Origin: CAINVV01 sp964506325
GTDB lineage: Bacteria; Bacteroidota; Bacteroidia; Bacteroidales; Prolixibacteraceae
Length of the DNA: 64,000 nucleotides
NCBI GenBank assembly: GCA_964506325.1
Contig: CAZDLO010000009.1
Span: forward strand, 8,058 to 72,057
Direction of reading: 5' to 3'
In this document: positions 35,354-43,465 of the stretch, piece after piece
How the letters are laid out: the number at the start of each line of letters is the position of its first letter
Numbering within the stretch: the first letter of the stretch is position 1
Made by a program: the position numbers and the translations under genes
The notes under the pieces: generated by a model
Databases searched by the model: none
What the model saw: only the letters and a program-made list of their open reading frames with translations
What the model was told of the DNA's origin: nothing

Positions 35354-36466
35354 TCATCTGAACCTCACCGTCACCACCATGATTTCCGATTTTCCGACTG
35401 TTCGCACAGGAGGACCCCACATTCTAATTCCGCTGGAAACAAAAAAATGGGTATCCCTGATTTTTTCGTAACCCCAGGTCAACCGGTTCATACTCCTCAG
35501 AATCAGGTTGACAGGAAACATCTGGCCATTATGTGTGTGCCCGGAAAATTGAACATCAACTTTGGTATTGCTCACCTGTTCAATTTCAGAAGGCTTGTGA
35601 TCCAGCAGGATCATAGGAAGAGAATCATTCACCTGTTTCATCAAGTCACCAATGGACGACCTCCTGCCGAAACGACTGTCATACCTGCCGCCAAGGTTAA
35701 AAAGATGGTCCACGACAACCACTGAATCTCCCAGGAGCTTCATTCCGGCCCGGCTAAAAAAATTCCCGTCGTTATTTCCTGTGTAATATTCATGATTCCC
35801 AAGGACAGCGTACACGCCATACCTGGGATGGATCCCTCTGAGTATATCTTCATATCTGGCCATCTGCCCACCCTCTCTTCTTCCTTCCACAATATCTCCG
35901 CCATACAGCAACAGGTCGGGCCCTATCTCCCGGACTCTTTGGACATACCGCTCTACAAATCCAAAATCCGTATTCTCCTTCAGGTGAAAATCAGAAACAA
36001 ACACCACTTTGAGCTGTTCAAGAGAGGAATATTTACGTGGAATCTCAACCTCATATTCTGAAGTTCGGATGGTATTGAAATTAATGGCTCCCGCCACCAC
36101 AACCAGCATGGAGGCAACAAGTATGGAAGACAGTGCGATGGTTCTGAACCTGTTGTTTAGCAGATTGTCCCTGCTGACCATTCCGGTAAACCTGTTGACC
36201 AGCAGAAAAATGTCGAACAGCAGCAGGAATTGAAACAGGTAAAGACAATATGGAAGGAGGTAACCGGCAGTTTTATAGAGGAATAGGAAGAAAAACCCTG
36301 TTTCATTGCGCGGAAGGATATTGACAATTGGAAAAAACAGGGCAATAGACAGGAAAATGAAGGTGTACCGGAGACGGTGCCTCCTGCTGATAAAAAGCTG
36401 GCCTATACGAATGAATACGTAAAGATTTGGGATAACATATACCAGGGTAACGATTGTGTTGAACAT
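35354..36466 (-). CDS. Membrane metallophosphoesterase
   Basis: A 370-residue protein if started at ATG 36466; the frame extends to 36535 with a further 23 codons. Four hydrophobic helices occupy about residues 1-140 (TIVTLVYVIPNLYVFI, YTFIFLSIALFFPIV, a Phe/Leu-rich pair, and ILVASMLVVVAGA). The soluble domain has every calcineurin-type motif: VFVSDFHLKEN, LLYGGDIVEG, AVLGNHEYYTG and FSGHTHNGQMFP, so the di-metal site is intact. It resembles YaeI/LpxH-like membrane phosphodiesterases of the YkuE type. The substrate may be a lipid-linked phosphate; unproven. Divergent from the sulfatase gene to its right, with about 190 bases between starts. Confidence 0.9.
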   Translation of the reverse strand: MFNTIVTLVYVIPNLYVFIRIGQLFISRRHRLRYTFIFLSIALFFPIVNILPRNETGFFFLFLYKTAGYLLPYCLYLFQFLLLFDIFLLVNRFTGMVSRDNLLNNRFRTIALSSILVASMLVVVAGAINFNTIRTSEYEVEIPRKYSSLEQLKVVFVSDFHLKENTDFGFVERYVQRVREIGPDLLLYGGDIVEGRREGGQMARYEDILRGIHPRYGVYAVLGNHEYYTGNNDGNFFSRAGMKLLGDSVVVVDHLFNLGGRYDSRFGRRSSIGDLMKQVNDSLPMILLDHKPSEIEQVSNTKVDVQFSGHTHNGQMFPVNLILRSMNRLTWGYEKIRDTHFFVSSGIRMWGPPVRTVGKSEIMVVTVRFR

Positions 36467-36654
36467 CTGAATTGTATTCGGGAATGGAAGTGAAGATACC
36501 GGAAAAATAAATAATTTTATAAAACTTATCCTCAAAATTTAATGTTGAAAAGTCTGCACTCAGGCGTTCGGATCCAAAATTTGCTGTCTTGCCAACCGCC
36601 TTTGATAATTGCTGCTGCTGCCGTGAAAAAAATTCGTCAAAACGATTCAATGAT

Positions 36655-38079
36655 ATGAATAGAATTAAGCCAATCGTACTGGTATTAACCCAGTTAGCCG
36701 GAATTTCCGCATTCGCCCAAAAACCGAACATTATCTATATCCTGGCCGATGACCTGGGGTACGGAGATTTGAGCTGCTATGGGCAAAAACATTTTCAGAC
36801 TCCCAACATCGACCGCATGGCGAGTGAGGGGATGCGTTTCACCCAGCACTATGCCGGAACTACCGTTTGTGCTCCTTCCCGTTCCTCCCTGATGACCGGG
36901 CTTACAACAGGACATACCCCGATCCGTGGCAACAAAACAGTGGGAAATGAAGGACAGTGGCCACTGCCCGCAGAGACAGTAACCATAGCCGAAATGCTGA
37001 AGGATGCCGGCTATGTCACCGGAGCCTTCGGGAAATGGGGATTGGGTTTCCCGGGTTCGGAAGGGGATCCCAACAACCAGGGGTTTGACCGCTTCTATGG
37101 ATACAACTGCCAGGGACTCGCCCACAATTACTACCCGGGCCACCTGTGGGACAACCACAAAAAAATAATCCTGGAAGGTAACAGCGGGGATAAATTCGGG
37201 GTTTATGCTCCTGATTTGATTCACAAAGAGGCCCTGAAATTTATGGAAATCAACAAGGACAAGCCGTTCTTCCTCTATTATCCCACCACAATCCCCCATG
37301 CAGAACTGTTGTTACCTTCCGCATACATGGAAAAGTACCGGGGAAAGTTCCTGCCCGAAAAAAAATATGTGGGTGCCGAACCGGGTAGCAAAAGGTTCAG
37401 GGAAGGAGCTTATGGTACTCAGCCTGAATCACATGCTGCCTTTGCCGCCATGGTCACCCTGCTCGACGAAAAAGTCGGCGAGATTTTTGCCCGTCTCAGG
37501 GATCTTGGCCTGGATCAAAATACCATTGTCATCTTCAGTTCAGACAACGGCCCGCACATGGAAGGAGGAGCAGATCCTGACTACTTCGACAGCAACGGCC
37601 CGTATAAAGGCTACAAAAGAGATCTTTACGAAGGTGGCATCCGCGAACCGATGATTGTTTGGTGGCCTGGCAAAATCAGCAAGGGATCAACCAGCGGGCA
37701 CCTCTCGGCATTTTGGGATGTAATGCCTACCCTGGCAGATATATCCGGTGCCAAAACTCCCGGAAACATCGATGGAATATCATTTTTGCCCACCCTGCTC
37801 AGAAAAAAAGGCCAGAAAAATCACGAAACACTCTACTGGGAATTTCATGAACGAGACGGAAGACAGGCTATCCGGAAAAATAATTGGAAACTTGTACGTT
37901 ACCAGGTTTTTATTCCCTCAAAGACAACCACCGAATTGTACGACCTAAGCCGGGATCCCGGGGAAGAGAACAATATTGCAGACAAGCATCCGGAAATTGT
38001 AGCTGAGCTTCTGGCCAGAATGGCAGCATCCAGAATACCTTCCGGGGTATTCAAATTTGAAGCCTCGAAAAATAATTAA
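36655..38079 (+). CDS. S1 family sulfatase (arylsulfatase A-like)
   Basis: Exported sulfatase of 474 residues from ATG 36655, which gives a signal peptide ending SAFA. Motifs: IIYILADDLGYGDLSCYG at the metal site, C-A-P-S-R at residues 72-76 with Cys72 to be oxidised, TGHTPIRGN, GKWGLGFPG (Gly in place of His of the usual GKWHLG), PTTIPHAEL, FSSDNGPHMEGG and YKGYKRDLYEGG. It is closest in appearance to the large arylsulfatase A-like groups acting on N-acetylgalactosamine, galactose or fucose sulfates. It opens the second + strand carbohydrate block after the accessory island and is 161 bases ahead of the DUF1080 gene. Confidence 0.93.
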   Translation: MNRIKPIVLVLTQLAGISAFAQKPNIIYILADDLGYGDLSCYGQKHFQTPNIDRMASEGMRFTQHYAGTTVCAPSRSSLMTGLTTGHTPIRGNKTVGNEGQWPLPAETVTIAEMLKDAGYVTGAFGKWGLGFPGSEGDPNNQGFDRFYGYNCQGLAHNYYPGHLWDNHKKIILEGNSGDKFGVYAPDLIHKEALKFMEINKDKPFFLYYPTTIPHAELLLPSAYMEKYRGKFLPEKKYVGAEPGSKRFREGAYGTQPESHAAFAAMVTLLDEKVGEIFARLRDLGLDQNTIVIFSSDNGPHMEGGADPDYFDSNGPYKGYKRDLYEGGIREPMIVWWPGKISKGSTSGHLSAFWDVMPTLADISGAKTPGNIDGISFLPTLLRKKGQKNHETLYWEFHERDGRQAIRKNNWKLVRYQVFIPSKTTTELYDLSRDPGEENNIADKHPEIVAELLARMAASRIPSGVFKFEASKNN

Positions 38080-38240
38080 TGCAAGTTTTGAGGGACTTTC
38101 TTGGCAGGTAAATGGCATTTAATTATCTTAGACGACAGGAAATAATCAATACCAGGTATTCAAAATTAATCCCACATTGGTTACAAGGTTCTTTCCCCTG
38201 AACTTGCATTGAACCAATGACTAAAAAACATTTTTACAAG

Positions 38241-38978
38241 ATGAAAAGAAACATTTTTTTGACAATCACACTGGTGGCAGCTATTCTGTTTGCAGCTCCT
38301 TCATTTGCTCAAAAAGTCAACAAGCTGACTAAAAAAGAGAAAAAAGAGGGTTGGACCCTTTTGTTCAACGGAAAGGATTTTAGCGGCTGGAGACAATGTA
38401 ATGGTACTGCTATGCCTGCCAACTGGATCATTGAAGACAATTCGATGAAGATTTTCACGTCGCCTGATAAAAAGCCCGGACAAGGCTCCAATGGCGATGT
38501 TGTTTTTTCCACCAAAAAATTCAAGAATTTTGAACTCTCCATCGATTGGAAAGCAGGAAAAGCAACCAATTCAGGGATCTTTTACTATGTTAGGGAAGTC
38601 CCGGGTAAACCAATCTACTATGCAGCACCGGAGATCCAGGTACTCGACAACAAAGATGCAGGCGACAACAAATTAGCCAACCACCTGGCCGGATCTCTTT
38701 ACGATATCCTCCCATGCGATCCAAATACGGTACATCCTGCCGGTGAATGGAACACCATTGTTGTAAAGGTAAAAGACGGTAACGTAACCCATGTAATGAA
38801 TGGAGTGGAGGTAGTAAAATATACTTTGTGGACCCCCGAGTGGGATGCCATGATTGCCAAAAGCAAATTCAAAAATTTCCAGGGCTTCAAAGAAGGAGTT
38901 TCAAAGGAAGGTTACATCGGACTGCAGGATCATGGCTACGCATGCTGGTTCCGCAACCTCAAAATACGCGAATTATAG
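38241..38978 (+). CDS. DUF1080 (3-keto-disaccharide hydrolase type) secreted protein
   Basis: A 245-residue exported protein; ATG 38241 places the signal peptide (cut after PSFA) at the start. The DUF1080 signature is EGWTLLFNGKDFSGWRQ near residue 37, then NGDVVFSTKKFKNFELSIDW, NSGIFYYVRE, EIQVLDNKD, AGEWNTIVVKVKDGNVTHVM and a C-terminal GYIGLQDHGYACWFRNLKIRE. The fold is a concanavalin-like jelly roll. Members have been linked to hydrolysis or lyase cleavage of 3-keto-glycosides made by Gfo/Idh/MocA dehydrogenases, genes for three of which lie in this window. A good terminator follows the gene. Function as 3-keto-glycoside hydrolase is inferred from family work, not from residues seen here. 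Confidence 0.85.
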   Translation: MKRNIFLTITLVAAILFAAPSFAQKVNKLTKKEKKEGWTLLFNGKDFSGWRQCNGTAMPANWIIEDNSMKIFTSPDKKPGQGSNGDVVFSTKKFKNFELSIDWKAGKATNSGIFYYVREVPGKPIYYAAPEIQVLDNKDAGDNKLANHLAGSLYDILPCDPNTVHPAGEWNTIVVKVKDGNVTHVMNGVEVVKYTLWTPEWDAMIAKSKFKNFQGFKEGVSKEGYIGLQDHGYACWFRNLKIREL

Positions 38979-39003
38979 AACAATCTTAATACCCAAATCC
39001 ACT

Positions 39004-39038
39004 GAAATGCCTCAAATAATATTTATTTGGGGCATTTC
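39004..39038 (+). terminator. Terminator hairpin after DUF1080 gene
   Basis: Arms 39004-39018 and 39024-39038 (GAAATGCC...GGCATTTC) pair over 15 bases with one G-T pair and a five-base loop, followed by TTTC. It ends transcription after the gene at 38241-38978. Confidence 0.8.
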
Positions 39039-39197
39039 TTTCGGGTTAAAACTGATTCCGGAGTTGAGATAAATAATGACAAAAATAAATTGTCGCAATT
39101 TCATTCTCCAATTTTTTACCTCCCCCAGTCCCCGCAAAATAGGGGCCAAATTCTTGAAAAATAGGACATTAATTCATTCCCATTAATTGAATCCTCC

Positions 39198-40061
39198 ATG
39201 AAAATAGCTTGTTTGCTGGTTCTGACCATTTCTTCACAATTCGCCGCCGCACAGGTTAATACCGATGTCAGCCTTTTTCTGAAAAAGAACAGGCAACAGG
39301 ATTTACGTGAAGTAGAATCCAGGAGCGGAAATATGTTCAGAAAAGCGGGACATCACGGACCGGCTATTGAAAACGAATGGTTTGCCCTGCGGATCTATTT
39401 TAATAAAACTTCGGCAGTGGATGTGTATTCAAAGTCAAAACCCGGGTTGGAACTCGCAGCAAAAAAATGGTACCCCTCAAAAAAAGATCAAAAAGAAGGA
39501 TGGGGAGCCGATTATTACAAAGTGGGGAAAAGTGCCGGACTTGGAGGAGTCAAATTATGGGATGGGAGCAGGGTGATCGATCTGAACCCGGTATCTGTAC
39601 GAACTGCCAGGGTGGGGAAAGAAGGAGGCAGTGCTTTCATCGAAATGCTCTCCAAAGGAGTTCCATACAAAGGTGAAAAAGTGAATATCCTGGTAAGGAT
39701 CACTGCCGTTCCGAAAACCAGGAAAATGAAAATCGAGGCACATTCCGAAACCGGGAAAGAGGTTCAGTTCGTCACCGGGCTCAATTACCACAAGGGGGTT
39801 GAAGTTGACGCCGGCAAAAACTATATCGCAACATGGGGAATCCATCCCGAAGATGTGGCTGCGGAAAAAATTGCGGTTGGTGCCGCACTGATCTTCAGGG
39901 AAGAAGAATTCTCCGGCCGGGTGGATGATGGCAGGCAGATCCTGCTAATTGCCAAACCTTCCAGGACAATGGTAACATGGGTCACCTCCTGCAACGAAAA
40001 AGAACCGGAAATGAATAGTTTCGCTAAATTGATCGGATTCATCAGCCAAAATAGGGAATGA
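39198..40061 (+). CDS. DUF4861-like secreted protein
   Basis: A 287-residue exported protein with signal peptide ending AAAQ. The segment HHGPAIENEWFALRIYFNK, followed by SAVDVYSKSKPGLEL, is the appearance of DUF4861 proteins that accompany unsaturated-uronyl hydrolases in Bacteroidota loci. Other blocks are GWGADYYKVGKSAGLGG, KLWDGSRVIDLNPVS and GLNYHKGVEVDAG. The fold is predicted all-beta, similar to sugar-modifying sandwich domains. Catalytic residues were not recognised; His and Glu in the HHGPAIENE block are candidates. It lies 58 bases ahead of a toroid-type gene and close to a GH105, which supports a role on uronic-acid-containing oligosaccharides. Confidence 0.65.
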   Translation: MKIACLLVLTISSQFAAAQVNTDVSLFLKKNRQQDLREVESRSGNMFRKAGHHGPAIENEWFALRIYFNKTSAVDVYSKSKPGLELAAKKWYPSKKDQKEGWGADYYKVGKSAGLGGVKLWDGSRVIDLNPVSVRTARVGKEGGSAFIEMLSKGVPYKGEKVNILVRITAVPKTRKMKIEAHSETGKEVQFVTGLNYHKGVEVDAGKNYIATWGIHPEDVAAEKIAVGAALIFREEEFSGRVDDGRQILLIAKPSRTMVTWVTSCNEKEPEMNSFAKLIGFISQNRE

Positions 40062-40118
40062 CTTGCTATTTTTAACCTGGTTTATGACAACTTTTACACA
40101 TTTTGACATCCTGATATA

Positions 40119-42077
40119 ATGTTCAACACCAAAGCAAAATATAAGTTCCGATGGTCATGGCTGTTTATCCCTGCCGTCATAATCATTGTTTCATCTTCCA
40201 TTGCTGACTTGGTAAGCCTTTACCGAAACAAGGCTTATCCGTTAAGAGAGACAATAGATGCGCCTGCCCTCCAGGACCATATTTATGCAGATCTGGTAGC
40301 GGGAAAACAGGATATTGACTGGAAGGGATTGGATGGCACGCTCCAATTCATCGATTCCCAGTATGATTGCTCTGACTTCAAACTGGTGTCCCTGATTCGA
40401 ATATTGTATGAATTTGAAGACCGGATTCCGGCTGATGTAAAGTCGCGCATAGAAAAGAGCTTGCTGAAATTCCGGTACTGGTGGGACGAGCCCGGAGGAA
40501 ATTCAATGTGTTACTGGAGCGAGAACCACCAGGTTTTATTTGCTTCTGCCGAATACCTGGTTGGCAGGAAATATCCCGATGCCCTTTTCCCGGGCAGCGG
40601 ACTCACCGGAAAACAACATGTCGAAAAAGCCAGGAAAAGAATTCTGGACTGGATGGACATGCGCTGGAAATACGGTTTTACAGAGTTTTATTCCAATGTA
40701 TACTATTCAGAGGATATTGGTGGAATGATCAACCTGATCGATCTGTCGGAAGATGATGAAATCGTCAGAAAAATGGAAATCATCATGGATTTGCTGCTTT
40801 TCGATGTCGCAACCCAGAATATTAAAACCATGTTCGTTTCTGCAAGCGGAAGGGCTTACGAGAACAGCCGCAAGGGCGGGCCCCGTACAACTTTGGGGGG
40901 CATCACCAACTACTACTGGGGAAATGGCGACAAATTGGGACATGGTTTGATCTACGGTTTGATGACTACAAAAAAATATTTTCCTCCCCGTGTCATAATT
41001 GAAATTGGGAAGGATACCAATAACGTGGTAATCAGGCAAAGCAATGGACTGGATATCTCCGAACTAAAAAATGAGGGCTATTATGGAACGGATACCAGAA
41101 GCATGATGATGCAACTCGGAATGGAGGCCTTTTCAAATGATGAAATCATCAGGAATACGCTATCCTTTGTCCGGGAAAATAGAATGTTCTCCAACGGTTT
41201 TTTGTCGGATCTCAAAGTGATGGATTTCAGCCTCCTGAACTGGTTGCACCTCGAACCTGCACTTTCTCGCTTCATCAATCCGCAATCGAACGGTGTGGCA
41301 ATCCAGCGGGGGAATACCTATACTTTCAAAACCGCCGACTTCTCCCTCTATTCCGCCCAGAATTACCATCCTGGAACCTATGGCGACCAGCAGCATGTTG
41401 CAGGGATGAACATTGGCAACTCTTTCAGCATATTCCATACTCATCCTGCCCTGGAAAAGGGTAAGCCGGCACAATCGCCCAATTACTGGGTGGGATACGG
41501 GCACCTGCCTCACGTTGGACAGGAAAAGAATGTATCACTGGCGGTCTACAATATCCCTGCTAAAAAAGGGATGATGGAGAATCCCCTGTTGAATTATACA
41601 CATGCCTGGTTTCCAAAAGAACAGTTTGACTCTACATATATTTCAGGCAATTATGCCCTGGGAAAGAAGGGCCGTACCTATTGTGCCATGATAACAAAGA
41701 ACAATCTCTCGTTGCGGGAAAAATCCGGGGACAATCTTATTCAATACGGAAAAAAAACCTTCTGGATTATTGAAGCAGGTTCACAAGAGACAGATCACTC
41801 CTTTGAAGAATTCCGGCGCAGGATACTCAGCAATAAATGTGATTTCGATTCTGTCAGCCTCGCCCTTACATACCATTCAAAAGGGAAAAAATACGATCTG
41901 AAATTCAGGGATGGTTTTAGCGTGGACAACAATACTGTTGATATTAATTATGACAGGTTTGATTCCCCCTATTGCAAAGCGGAAAGGAAGGCAGATGCAT
42001 TCACAATCAAACATAACGGACAATCATTGTTCCTGGATTATAAAAATGCGATCAGGAAACAAGGGAACTATGAATAG
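40119..42077 (+). CDS. Membrane-anchored helical-toroid-type protein, unknown function
   Basis: A 652-residue protein with an N-terminal hydrophobic anchor (about 12-30) after a basic stretch. The helical part holds CYWSENHQVLFASAEYLVG, Glu189 in TEFYSNVYYSEDIGG, MFVSASGRAYENSRKGGP and GGITNYYWGNG; the second half is beta-rich, with NYHPGTYGDQQHVAGMNIG and a HTHP turn. The ENH-x(8)-YL and E-F-x-S-x-x-Y blocks are in the same order as in the protein at 21389-23050. No named family was recognised. It sits 83 bases ahead of GH105, a pairing expected if it were a lyase that makes unsaturated uronides, but this is inference. An Asn-His pair and Tyr residues fit a lyase-type site. Confidence 0.58.
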   Translation: MFNTKAKYKFRWSWLFIPAVIIIVSSSIADLVSLYRNKAYPLRETIDAPALQDHIYADLVAGKQDIDWKGLDGTLQFIDSQYDCSDFKLVSLIRILYEFEDRIPADVKSRIEKSLLKFRYWWDEPGGNSMCYWSENHQVLFASAEYLVGRKYPDALFPGSGLTGKQHVEKARKRILDWMDMRWKYGFTEFYSNVYYSEDIGGMINLIDLSEDDEIVRKMEIIMDLLLFDVATQNIKTMFVSASGRAYENSRKGGPRTTLGGITNYYWGNGDKLGHGLIYGLMTTKKYFPPRVIIEIGKDTNNVVIRQSNGLDISELKNEGYYGTDTRSMMMQLGMEAFSNDEIIRNTLSFVRENRMFSNGFLSDLKVMDFSLLNWLHLEPALSRFINPQSNGVAIQRGNTYTFKTADFSLYSAQNYHPGTYGDQQHVAGMNIGNSFSIFHTHPALEKGKPAQSPNYWVGYGHLPHVGQEKNVSLAVYNIPAKKGMMENPLLNYTHAWFPKEQFDSTYISGNYALGKKGRTYCAMITKNNLSLREKSGDNLIQYGKKTFWIIEAGSQETDHSFEEFRRRILSNKCDFDSVSLALTYHSKGKKYDLKFRDGFSVDNNTVDINYDRFDSPYCKAERKADAFTIKHNGQSLFLDYKNAIRKQGNYE

Positions 42078-42160
42078 TAACTTCTGGATAAATTTCAGTG
42101 CCTGCTATTTATAGCATTGATATTAATATATTTAAATATTATCAACCAACCATCAAAACC

Positions 42161-43240
42161 ATGAGGATCATTTTAATCCCTGCAATTTTGCTCTCACTGC
42201 TAATCCTACCTGTCGTGATGTCAGGTGAGAACAGGAAGGATGTTCTACCCGGGACCGGTATTGTGAACTCTCCTGCCGAAACAGGCAAAAAGATTGTGGA
42301 CAATATCACCGGCCGGCGCTTCGGATGGCGTTACCAGAAAGTATGTACCTATTACGGCAGCCTGATCCTGGCAGATGTTTTGGGTGACAAAACTATCACC
42401 GAAAGAATAGCAAAAGGATATGCCCCATACCTGGAAGGAAGAAAGAAGCCGCACATGGGTCATGTGGATTACAACGTTTTTGGCATATGGCCTTATGAGT
42501 TGTACCGTCAGACTGGCCAGCAAAAATACCTGGCAATACCCGAAAAACTGAACAGGGACGAATTTAAGGAGCTCAATGCAGAGGGCCTGTCAGGATTGTC
42601 CCGGTATTGGGTAGACGACATGTATATGGTCGGTTCATTACAGGTACAGGCATACAAATCCATGAAAGACACAGTATTCCTTAACAGGGCGGCCCGTCAG
42701 CTGGTTGTTTATTGTGCACGGCTGCAACGGGAAAACGGACTTTTCTTTCACCGTGAGGATGCCCCGTTTTTCTGGGGACGTGGTAATGGATGGGCTGCAG
42801 CAGCCATGACAGAGGTTTTGATGGTGCTCCCTGCCGGCAACAAGTACTATCCGCCAATTATGTCGGCCTACAGAAAAATGATGCGTACGTTGATCGGTTA
42901 CCAGGGCAGCGACGGAATGTGGCACCAGTTGCTGGATGATCCGGCAAGTTATCCCGAATCATCCTGCACCGGGATGTTCGTTTTTGCCCTTGCAACCGGT
43001 CTTGACAAGGGCTGGCTTCCTGAGGATGAATTCATGGATAAGACCCTGGCCGGTTGGAAAGCCCTGGCCGGGTATGTCAATAACAAGGGCGAGGTTGAAA
43101 ACGTTTGCGTAGGTACAAATGCAAAAGCCAAAAAGAAACATTACCTGACAAGGCCAAAAAGTACCGGAAATTACCATGGCCAGGCAGCTGTACTCTGGGC
43201 CGCTGCTGCCATGGTAAGGCTCGAAGCGAAGAAACAGTAG
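42161..43240 (+). CDS. GH105/GH88-like unsaturated uronyl hydrolase
   Basis: Exported 359-residue protein; ATG 42161 starts a signal peptide ending PVVMSG. The (alpha/alpha)6 barrel motifs are RRFGWRYQKVCTYYG, SRYWVDDMYMVGSLQVQA with the catalytic Asp pair, FFWGRGNGWAAAAMTEVL, YPESSCTGMFVFALATG and TGNYHGQAAVLWAAAA. It is shorter at the N-terminus than the GH105 at 9337 and differs clearly, so it is not a recent duplicate; it may act on another unsaturated uronide. It follows the toroid-type gene at 40119 and precedes about 225 bases of gene-free DNA before the cytochrome operon. Confidence 0.88.
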   Translation: MRIILIPAILLSLLILPVVMSGENRKDVLPGTGIVNSPAETGKKIVDNITGRRFGWRYQKVCTYYGSLILADVLGDKTITERIAKGYAPYLEGRKKPHMGHVDYNVFGIWPYELYRQTGQQKYLAIPEKLNRDEFKELNAEGLSGLSRYWVDDMYMVGSLQVQAYKSMKDTVFLNRAARQLVVYCARLQRENGLFFHREDAPFFWGRGNGWAAAAMTEVLMVLPAGNKYYPPIMSAYRKMMRTLIGYQGSDGMWHQLLDDPASYPESSCTGMFVFALATGLDKGWLPEDEFMDKTLAGWKALAGYVNNKGEVENVCVGTNAKAKKKHYLTRPKSTGNYHGQAAVLWAAAAMVRLEAKKQ

Positions 43241-43465
43241 TTACCCGGATCCGTTAATTAAAAAAATTATAACCATTTGATTACAGATGAATTAATATTA
43301 AAGCTATTTTTAGGGAGTAAATAAAGGGATCCGGCCTGCTACTACTTTAAATTGAAGATCTTTAACTGTAGCCATTGTTTGGTGAACACCCGTCTTCAAC
43401 ATGTTTCTTTTGTCGGCACATTCCTTTTTTAATAAAAACCATAATAAAAACGACAGTTATTCAGC

